Shown here piece by piece: positions 1 through 4,693 of a stretch of DNA of 12,392 bases; the first letter of the stretch is position 1, and each line of letters starts with the position of its first letter. The position numbers and the translations under genes were made by a program. The notes under the pieces are model-generated. The model had not been told where the DNA came from and ran no database searches. It saw nothing but the letters and a program-made list of their open reading frames with translations. The DNA lies in the NCBI GenBank assembly GCA_965370045.1, contig CBDUSI010000127.1, forward strand, positions 1 through 12,392. Reading direction: 5' to 3'. The DNA comes from CAZONU01 sp965370045 (GTDB lineage: Bacteria > Planctomycetota > SZUA-567 > JAKLDR01).

Positions 1-347
1 TCTTTGTGTCTTGGTGGTTGATAACGTCTTCGCTCGACATGGCGGCGATGGATCAGCAGTTCGCGCGCGGCGTTCTCGGCGGCGGTTTCGTCGTCGCTTT
101 TGAGCAGCAGCGTCAGGCCCGCGAGGGTTCTGCCCTCGGCTTCGGCGAGGCGCAATTTCTCCGCGCGCTCGGACAGCGGACCCCAGGTCTCGGGATGGTC
201 GATGCTGAACGTAACCAGGTCGCCGGCGTTGGCCCCCGTGCTCTCGGCGATGGCCTCCCACGACGCGCCGTGCGCGAACTGGCGGGCGGCGTCGATCAGC
301 ACCTCGCGGGGGAAGGGGATTTCCCGGCTGGCCGTGTCCTTTATCAC
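1..347 (-). CDS. Small helix-turn-helix-like protein, 3' end beyond window
   Basis: The minus-strand frame is open from a GTG at 347 to the left edge (115 codons, no stop reached). The predicted protein is highly helical. Residues about 16-47, from VLIDAARQFAHGASWEAIAE onward, read like a homeodomain-type helix-turn-helix, as in small phage or regulatory DNA-binding proteins; an Ala/Glu-rich helical region follows (about 58-100) and then a basic stretch HRRHVERRR. The GTG is preceded by GGAGG nine bases upstream, and about 50 bases further up lies a near-perfect promoter (396-424), which is why I prefer this strand over the overlapping plus-strand frames. It is divergent from the restriction-modification operon. 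I do not recognise a named family. A regulator, or a terminase-small-subunit-like protein, are the two ideas; neither is proven. Confidence 0.6.
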   Translation of the reverse strand, partial: MIKDTASREIPFPREVLIDAARQFAHGASWEAIAESTGANAGDLVTFSIDHPETWGPLSERAEKLRLAEAEGRTLAGLTLLLKSDDETAAENAARELLIHRRHVERRRYQPPRHK

Positions 348-395
348 CGCTCGGCGCCTCCGAATGACCGGCCACTGACAACCGGCAACCACTAT

Positions 396-424
396 AATAT
401 ACACCGAACAACAGCGAATGTCAA
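396..424 (-). promoter_or_regulatory. Sigma70-type promoter for the small HTH gene
   Basis: On the minus strand TTGACA (424-419) is followed by exactly 17 bases and then TATATT (401-396). The -35 is a perfect consensus and the -10 matches 5 of 6 positions. Transcription would start near 389, giving a leader of about 40 bases before the GTG at 347. A 6-bp inverted repeat (462-476) lies about 38 bases upstream of the -35 and could be an operator. Confidence 0.7.
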
Positions 425-461
425 GCAGATAATCCAGAATAAATGCGGAGAAAATGTAAAC

Positions 462-476
462 GGCTGTACGACAGCC
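462..476. repeat. Perfect 6-bp inverted repeat, 3-base loop
   Basis: GGCTGT (462-467), acg, ACAGCC (471-476). It sits upstream of the strong minus-strand promoter at 396-424. It could be an operator half-site pair or a small transcript hairpin; there is no U-tract to make it a clear terminator. Confidence 0.3.
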
Positions 477-683
477 TGTTAAATGCAAAGAAAAGGGCGT
501 TTCTAGCCCTCATACACTCCGCGACTTCTGACAATCGGCAACGAACAACTGGCCCCCGACTCGCGACCCGTAACTCTCAACTCGGAACTTGAGCCGTTGT
601 CTTGACTTCCGCCCCCTCCCCCGGAGGCTGCATATTTACTATAAGCGGAAGCGGGGCGGGAAATCGGCTGGGGAAAGAGTCCT

Positions 684-699
684 GACCCCTCTGGGGGTC
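684..699. repeat. 6-bp inverted repeat just upstream of R-M promoter
   Basis: GACCCC (684-689), tctg, GGGGTC (694-699). It ends 14 bases before the -35 of the R-M promoter. Its position would suit a regulator site or an insulating hairpin, but no controller (C) protein gene is seen next to this R-M pair. Confidence 0.3.
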
Positions 700-713
700 C
701 CAGATTTTATGTC

Positions 714-742
714 TTGGTTCGTGGCGAAGATCGGCGTATAAT
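714..742 (+). promoter_or_regulatory. Promoter of the restriction-modification operon
   Basis: TTGGTT (714-719), 17 bases, then a perfect TATAAT (737-742). Transcription would begin near 749, about 30 bases before the methyltransferase ATG at 779. No competing promoter is visible before the endonuclease gene, so both genes probably share this one. Confidence 0.65.
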
Positions 743-778
743 GGTAACGCCAACAGGGCAGGATTGAGGGCTGCTTCA

Positions 779-1666
779 ATGTCCGCACAGATCAAGAACC
801 GCTTTCTGGAAGATGCTTCAGTAACTCTCTATACTGGCGACTGTCGGCAATTGTTGGCAGAGATACCAAACGGCGCGGCCAAACTTGTCGTCACGTCTCC
901 ACCATATAACCTTAACAAGAAATATGAGCGCCGCAGAACGGTGAACCAGTATCTCAGCGAGCAAGAAGAGGTAATTGCTGAGTGTGTACGAATACTGCAT
1001 CCGCAGGGGAGTATCTGCTGGCAAGTCGGCAATTACGTGCAGAACGGTGCGATTCTGCCGTTGGACATACTACTGTATCCTATTTTCAGAGATCACGGTC
1101 TACTGTATAGGAATCGCATAATCTGGAGGTTTGAGCACGGCTTGCACTGCAGCAAGCGTTTGTCGGGCAGATACGAGACCATTAATTGGCTTACGAAATC
1201 GGACGACTACACTTTCCATCTGGACCCGATCCGCGTGCCACAGAAATATCCTGGCAAGAAGTACTTCAAAGGCCCCAAAGCAGGTCAGTACTCCTGTAAT
1301 CCAAAAGGCAAGAATCCTGGCGACGTATGGGACATTCCAAATGTCAAACACAATCACGTGGAGAAGACAGGGCATCCTTGTCAGTTCCCAGTCGAGTTAG
1401 TCGAGCGGTTGGTGCTATCCCTTACCAACGAAGATGACTTGGTAGTGGACCCGTACATCGGTGTAGGTACTACCGCCATAGCTGCGTTGCTTCACGACAG
1501 ACGTGCAGCGGGCGCTGATCTTGACCGCAGTTACATAGAGACTGCGAAGAAACGTGTTAAGGCAGTCGCCGCTGGCACTTTGAAGACACGACCTATGGGC
1601 AAGCCTGTCTACGAGCCGCCAAGGAATTCTGCGCAGACTCGGAACCCGGCTAAGATTAGAGGCTGA
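779..1666 (+). CDS. Type II DNA methyltransferase, beta class (TSPPY), probably N4-cytosine
   Basis: This is a 295-residue AdoMet-dependent DNA methyltransferase. The catalytic motif IV, TSPPYN, is at residues 39-44. Motif X-like KTGHPCQFPVELVERLV (196-212) is followed directly by motif I, VDPYIGVGTT (223-232). Motif IV before motif I is the beta-class order, and TSPPY is typical of N4-cytosine enzymes such as M.BglII, though some N6-adenine enzymes share it. I start at the ATG at 779, with GAGGG at 766-770 as ribosome site; a TTG at 764 in frame would add five residues but overlaps that site. It protects host DNA from the endonuclease encoded 7 bases downstream. GC content is near 50%, well below the flanking genes, indicating transfer. 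Target specificity cannot be read from sequence, but the partner suggests a GATC-core hexamer. Confidence 0.92.
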   Translation: MSAQIKNRFLEDASVTLYTGDCRQLLAEIPNGAAKLVVTSPPYNLNKKYERRRTVNQYLSEQEEVIAECVRILHPQGSICWQVGNYVQNGAILPLDILLYPIFRDHGLLYRNRIIWRFEHGLHCSKRLSGRYETINWLTKSDDYTFHLDPIRVPQKYPGKKYFKGPKAGQYSCNPKGKNPGDVWDIPNVKHNHVEKTGHPCQFPVELVERLVLSLTNEDDLVVDPYIGVGTTAIAALLHDRRAAGADLDRSYIETAKKRVKAVAAGTLKTRPMGKPVYEPPRNSAQTRNPAKIRG

Positions 1667-1673
1667 GGGGCAA

Positions 1674-2198
1674 GTGAAGTTAGCCAAGCAGCACAGCTAT
1701 CGCCACGCGGAAGCGATCTTGGAGAAGGAGTTCGCCCAGGAGAAGAAGGAGATCATCGACTGCTTGCGCCGGGCCAAGTGGTGCTATCTTGATGCGCCAA
1801 GAGAACGGAAACGAGGGGGGCGAATCGTGGCCCGGTTGACGATAGACCAAAAGGCTACGAACAAGATCGTCGAGAAAATGTTCGGGGCTAAGAAGTGGAA
1901 GGTGCGTCCAAGAATCATCTCGGAGAGCGAGTCTAGGCTGGAGGCCGATTTCAAGAAGGGGAAGGTGCAAGTCGAAGTGCAGTTCGGCAACATGGCTAGA
2001 TGGTATACTGATGTTTTCAAGTTCCTGCTGTCATATTCCGCAGATGATATTGAAATCGGCGTTCTCGTGGTTCCCATGCAAGACACGGCCAGGAAGATTG
2101 ACGAGAATGTTGTCTATTTCGAGCGGGTCATTCGTGAATTGCCACACGCCAAGATGGGGATTACGATACCGATTTGGGTAATAGGGGTCAGCGAATAG
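1674..2198 (+). CDS. BglII/BstYI-family type II restriction endonuclease
   Basis: 174 residues. The core around residues 90-107 is EADFKKGKVQVEVQFGN. Asp92, Glu101 and Gln103 have the same spacing as Asp84, Glu93 and Gln95 of BglII (D-x8-E-x-Q). The C-terminal half also follows BstYI as I remember it: an EVQFG strand, a D-x-F-K helix, a D-I-x-GV strand, VPM, and a final IGV near the C-terminus. BglII cuts AGATCT and BstYI RGATCY, so a GATC-centred target is likely but not proven. It is somewhat shorter than BstYI (about 200) and BglII (223), mainly in the N-terminal part. It starts at GTG with GAGGGG just upstream, which overlaps the methyltransferase stop region, so translation is probably coupled and weaker. 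Composition matches the methyltransferase. The catalytic residues are intact, so I expect an active enzyme. Confidence 0.85.
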   Translation: MKLAKQHSYRHAEAILEKEFAQEKKEIIDCLRRAKWCYLDAPRERKRGGRIVARLTIDQKATNKIVEKMFGAKKWKVRPRIISESESRLEADFKKGKVQVEVQFGNMARWYTDVFKFLLSYSADDIEIGVLVVPMQDTARKIDENVVYFERVIRELPHAKMGITIPIWVIGVSE

Positions 2199-2220
2199 TA
2201 ACCCTGAGGCAAGAAGGCCA

Positions 2221-2310
2221 TCACGCCAGGTAGTCCTCGATCATCCCGGCGACCGGGCGGGCGATTGCCGGGCTGGCGGTGATGCCCGTTTCCGGAATTT
2301 CCGGGGGCAT
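2221..2310 (-). pseudogene. Orphan C-terminal fragment of an FAD-dependent oxidoreductase
   Basis: A 29-codon minus-strand frame ends at a TGA at 2221. Its sequence includes TGITASPAIARPVAGMIED, which resembles the extreme C-terminus of DAO-type FAD oxidoreductases (glycerol-3-phosphate dehydrogenase / 2-hydroxyglutarate oxidase kind), where a G-L-T-A-S-P-A-I-A-like stretch is common. Upstream of 2310 the frame meets a stop (TGA) within 9 bases and the STAS gene begins, so the rest of the gene is absent. The ATG at 2310 could be chance. I read it as a decayed 3' end left by a rearrangement. A genuine tiny gene is the less likely alternative. The match is from memory of the family and needs a search. 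Confidence 0.4.
2282..2310. terminator. Dyad between convergent genes, possible two-way terminator
   Basis: ATGCCC (2282-2287) pairs with GGGCAT (2305-2310). Inside it lies a second palindrome, CCGGAA-t-TTCCGG (2292-2304). It sits between the end of the restriction gene and the end of the convergent STAS gene, where a bidirectional terminator would be expected. U-tracts are poor (TTTCA on the plus side), and it overlaps the putative oxidoreductase remnant, so the call is tentative. Confidence 0.3.
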
Positions 2311-2332
2311 TTCACATCAATAGCTCGCCCCC

Positions 2333-2689
2333 CTACCCCTTCCTGACCGCCTCCACGGCTTCTTCCAGGGTGTCGAATATGGGCACGGCCTTGTCGATCC
2401 CCGCGGCGCGGATGGACCGCAGCACCGCCCCGCGCGGCGCGGCCATCACCAACTCCCCGCCCATCCGGGCCAGGAGGTTCCGGTAGTAGATGACCACCCC
2501 CAGGCCGGCGCTGCTGGGGCCCTCGGCCCGGGAGCAGTCGAGCACTACGCGGCGCTGTCCCCCGGCGACCAGCCGGCTGCTGGCCTCCTCGACCCGGTGA
2601 AGGTCCCCGCCGTCGACCCGCCCGACGATGCGCAGAATGGCCACGTCGCGCTCCGGGGTCCAGTCCAGCTCGAATCCGGGTATGTCCAT
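2333..2689 (-). CDS. STAS-domain anti-sigma-factor antagonist (SpoIIAA/RsbV type)
   Basis: The 118-residue protein is a single STAS domain. The N-terminal strand region DVAILRIVGRVDGGDLHRVE is residues 15-34. VVLDCSRAEGPSSAGLGVVI (48-67) contains the loop where SpoIIAA and RsbV are phosphorylated on serine; Ser60 in PSSAGLG aligns with that site. LVMAAPRGAVLRSIRAAGI follows at 80-98, with a C-terminal helix after it. In this family the unphosphorylated protein binds an anti-sigma kinase and frees a sigma factor. No kinase or sigma gene is visible here, so its partner is encoded elsewhere. I use the ATG at 2689 because GGAGGGAGGA lies just upstream; longer in-frame extensions run through non-coding-looking GC-rich sequence and the promoter. 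It is divergent from the DUF4258 gene. Confidence 0.85.
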   Translation of the reverse strand: MDIPGFELDWTPERDVAILRIVGRVDGGDLHRVEEASSRLVAGGQRRVVLDCSRAEGPSSAGLGVVIYYRNLLARMGGELVMAAPRGAVLRSIRAAGIDKAVPIFDTLEEAVEAVRKG

Positions 2690-2716
2690 AAATTGTTCCT
2701 CCCTCCAGCACCGCGG

Positions 2717-2745
2717 AGTATAGCCAGGCGGCCCCCGCCGCGCAA
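2717..2745 (-). promoter_or_regulatory. Promoter of the STAS gene
   Basis: On the minus strand TTGCGC (2745-2740), 17 bases, TATACT (2722-2717). The -10 matches 5 of 6 and the -35 keeps TTG. The start of transcription would be near 2710, about 20 bases before the ATG. Confidence 0.5.
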
Positions 2746-2766
2746 GCGCCGCGCCCGCGCCGCCCC

Positions 2767-2795
2767 TTGCCCCGGCCGGGGGGCGCGGGTAGAAT
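2767..2795 (+). promoter_or_regulatory. Promoter of the DUF4258-to-M28 gene cluster
   Basis: TTGCCC (2767-2772), 17 bases, TAGAAT (2790-2795). The -10 matches 5 of 6 and the -35 4 of 6. Transcription would begin near 2802, about 32 bases before the ATG at 2834. It lies back to back with the STAS promoter, their -35 boxes 21 bases apart. Confidence 0.5.
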
Positions 2796-2833
2796 GGCCG
2801 CCCGCCAGACGCCGCCAGCGCGGGGGGACACCC

Positions 2834-3082
2834 ATGAAGGTCCAGTACAGCGGACACGCCCTTGAGGTCATCGCCGCGCGCGGGCTCAAGCGCCGGTGGA
2901 TACTCCGGGCCCTGAAGTCCCCCGAGTGCAAGGAGCGCCAGCGCGACGGCACCGTGCACTACCTGGCCCGCGTCTCGGAGCGCGGCAAGCGGGTCCTGCG
3001 CGTGATCGTCAACCCCGGCAAGCGTCCCCCCTGCGTGGTCACCGCCTTCTTCGACCGGCGGATGAAAGGAAAGCTGTCATGA
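2834..3082 (+). CDS. DUF4258 family protein, toxin-like partner
   Basis: The 82-residue basic protein fits DUF4258: an N-terminal YSGHALEVIAARGLKRRWI with the conserved His (His8) and R-G-L, a central strand DGTVHYLARV (residues 38-47) and a C-terminal strand ending in VVTAFFDRR (67-75). DUF4258 proteins are small and often sit beside DUF2283; the pair is widely suspected, but not firmly shown, to be toxin-antitoxin-like. The stop overlaps the start of the DUF2283 gene by ATGA. I chose the ATG at 2834, preceded by GGGGGGA; a longer frame from 2597 would run backwards through both divergent promoters and into the STAS gene. It starts the long plus-strand cluster. Confidence 0.8.
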   Translation: MKVQYSGHALEVIAARGLKRRWILRALKSPECKERQRDGTVHYLARVSERGKRVLRVIVNPGKRPPCVVTAFFDRRMKGKLS

Positions 3083-3279
3083 AGCTGAAGGTCGACGAGA
3101 AGAACGACGCCCTCTACCTGCGCCTCAACGAGGCGGCCATCGTCGAATCCGAGGAGGTCGAGCCCGGCGTGATCCTGGACTACGACCGCAAGGGCCGCGT
3201 GGTGGGCGTGGAACTGCTGGGCATCAAGAGCCGGGCCAAAGGCAAGTCCCTGCGCGAACTCCTGTTCGAAAGCGCCTGA
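3079..3279 (+). CDS. DUF2283 family protein, antitoxin-like partner
   Basis: 66 residues. The signature is clear: MKLKVDEKNDALYLRLNE (1-18) with the D-A-L-Y-L-R strand, then VESEEVEPGVILDYDRKG (22-39) and VVGVELLGI (41-49). That is the ordinary full length of the family. It overlaps the DUF4258 stop by four bases (ATGA), so translation is coupled. The protein is acidic against a basic partner, consistent with a complex. The biochemical role of the family is not established. An M42 peptidase gene begins 27 bases further on without its own promoter. Confidence 0.88.
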   Translation: MKLKVDEKNDALYLRLNEAAIVESEEVEPGVILDYDRKGRVVGVELLGIKSRAKGKSLRELLFESA

Positions 3280-3306
3280 CCCGCCTGGCGGCGCGGGGAG
3301 ACACCC

Positions 3307-4659
3307 ATGGAACTGCTCGAACGCCTGATCAACGCCCACGGGGTCAGCGGCAACGAGGGCCAGATCCGCGAGGTGATCCGCAAGGAGATCACCCCGCTGG
3401 TCGACGAGGTATGGACCGACTCATCCGGGAACCTGGTGGCCCACGAGAAGGGCCGGCCGCCGCGGATCATGCTCAGCGCGCACATGGACGAGATCGGCCT
3501 GATGGTCCGGGAGATAACCACCAACGGCCTGCTGCTCTGCGCCGCGGTCGGCGGGGTCAACCCCCTGGCCATGATCGGCACGCGGGTCACCGTGGAGGGC
3601 GCCAAGGAGGATGTCCACGGGCTGATCACCACCCGGGAGATAAGCTGCGGCTACGACGTCGAGGAACTGCCGGGCATCGACGATCTGGCGGTGGACACCG
3701 GCCTGAGCCGCGAGGAGCTCATCCGCCGGGGGGTCACCGTGGGCTCGTTCCTGGAGCCCAACAAGCAGACCAACTGGCTGGTCCACGGGGACATGATCAG
3801 CGGCAAGGCCCTCGACGACCGGGTGGGCTGCTACGTGCTCATAGAGGTCGCCCGCCAGCTGCGGAAGTCCAAACAGGACGTCTTCTTCGCCTTCACCGTG
3901 CAGGAGGAGATCGGCCTGTACGGCGCCAAGACCAGCGCCTTCGCCATCCGTCCGCGCTGGGCCATCGTGGTCGACGTCACCCCCGCGCTGGACCTCGCCG
4001 AGGACGCCGACAAGAGCACCGTCATCTCGGTGGGCAGCGGGCCCTGCCTGCTGCACATGGACGAGAGCTTCATCGCCGACGCGGGTCTCAACCGGGTCAT
4101 CCTGGACGTCGCCGACAAGCTGGGCATCAAGCTGCAGCACGAGGTCTCCAGCTTCGGGACCACCGACGCCACCAACATCAGCACCGTGCGCCGGGGAGTG
4201 CCCGCGGCGACGGTCAGCGTGCCGGTGCGCAACGTGCACAGCACCCTGGAGATCGCCAACCGCCACGACGTGGCCGGCGCCATCAAGCTGCTGGTCGAGC
4301 TGCTGCGCAAGCCCCCGGCGGAGCTCCGCCGGGCGCGCTCCGGCCGGGGGTCGCGCTCCACGGCCCGGCTGACCCCCAAGCAGGTCAAGGCCCAGCCCAA
4401 GAAGAAGAAAAAGGCCGCCGGGAAGAAACCCAAGAAGGCCGCGCCGAAGAAGAGAGCCGCGCCGAAGAAGAAGGCCAAGCCCAAGAAGAAGGCCGTCAAG
4501 AAGGCCAAGCGCAAGCCCAAGCCCAAGCGGGCCGCCAGGAAGAAGCCCAAGCGGCGCCTGAAGAGCAGCCGCAGCCCCTCCGGCCGGCCCCGCAGCAAGG
4601 CCCGGCCCAAGGCCCGGCGCAAGCGCAAGGCCATGAGCTCCCGGGGAAAGCGGCGCTAG
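3307..4659 (+). CDS. M42 family aminopeptidase with Lys/Arg-rich C-terminal tail
   Basis: Residues 1-337 form a complete M42 (glutamyl aminopeptidase / TET-like) metallopeptidase. The two-metal site is readable: His59 and Asp61 in SAHMDEIG, Asp170 or 171 in GKALDDRVG, catalytic Glu200 and metal-binding Glu201 in VQEEIG, Asp223 in VVDVTP, and His311 in NVHSTLE. M42 enzymes are cytoplasmic, often dodecameric, and trim peptides from the N-terminus; there is no signal peptide here. Usual length is about 340-360, so the last 113 residues (338-450) are extra: roughly half are Lys or Arg, with KK-A-x-PKK runs like histone H1 tails. The reading frame is continuous across the join. GGGGAGAC precedes the ATG. 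It lies 27 bases after the DUF2283 gene and 34 before the TPR gene, so probably in one operon. Confidence 0.93.
   Translation: MELLERLINAHGVSGNEGQIREVIRKEITPLVDEVWTDSSGNLVAHEKGRPPRIMLSAHMDEIGLMVREITTNGLLLCAAVGGVNPLAMIGTRVTVEGAKEDVHGLITTREISCGYDVEELPGIDDLAVDTGLSREELIRRGVTVGSFLEPNKQTNWLVHGDMISGKALDDRVGCYVLIEVARQLRKSKQDVFFAFTVQEEIGLYGAKTSAFAIRPRWAIVVDVTPALDLAEDADKSTVISVGSGPCLLHMDESFIADAGLNRVILDVADKLGIKLQHEVSSFGTTDATNISTVRRGVPAATVSVPVRNVHSTLEIANRHDVAGAIKLLVELLRKPPAELRRARSGRGSRSTARLTPKQVKAQPKKKKKAAGKKPKKAAPKKRAAPKKKAKPKKKAVKKAKRKPKPKRAARKKPKRRLKSSRSPSGRPRSKARPKARRKRKAMSSRGKRR
4318..4656 (+). other. Histone-H1-like basic tail of the M42 peptidase
   Basis: Codes for residues 338-450 of the M42 protein. 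About 57 of 113 residues are Lys or Arg, the rest mostly Ala, Pro and Ser, in loosely repeated PKKKA / KKAxPKK words. It is probably disordered and suited to binding DNA, RNA or anionic surfaces. It is not a domain of any peptidase I know. Confidence 0.8.
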
Positions 4660-4693
4660 GCGACTTGTGGATGTTCGTGCAGGAGATCGACAA

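Larger units (their letters stand above)
375..542. repeat. Pair of 15-bp direct repeats CTGACAAYCGGCAAC
   Basis: Copies at 375-389 and 528-542 differ at one position (C/T) and are 153 bases apart. They bracket the AT-richest part of the spacer. Such words can be members of dispersed intergenic repeats; two copies alone cannot show this. Confidence 0.45.
348..713. other. AT-richer intergenic region with short repeats and hairpins, no gene
   Basis: No convincing coding frame is present between the divergent HTH gene and the R-M promoter. The stretch holds the minus-strand promoter at 396-424 and two copies of a 15-base word, CTGACAAYCGGCAAC, at 375-389 and 528-542 with one mismatch. It also holds three small hairpins: GGCTGT/ACAGCC (462-476), AGGGC/GCCCT (494-510) and GACCCC/GGGGTC (684-699). 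Base composition drops sharply around 390-500. It looks like the junction zone of an acquired segment. Confidence 0.55.

Noticed and set aside
6..482. Plus-strand open frame of 158 codons at the left edge
   Set aside because: It lies opposite the minus-strand HTH gene, has no clear ribosome site or promoter, and its last third runs through AT-rich intergenic sequence and the minus-strand promoter.
577..795. Minus-strand frame of 72 codons before the methyltransferase
   Set aside because: It overlaps the R-M promoter and methyltransferase start, contains low-complexity Pro/Leu sequence, and has no recognisable domain.
4318..4659. Frameshift or separate histone-like gene as explanation for the M42 tail
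   Set aside because: The frame is continuous, composition does not jump to another recognisable protein, and no start with a ribosome site is found inside the join.
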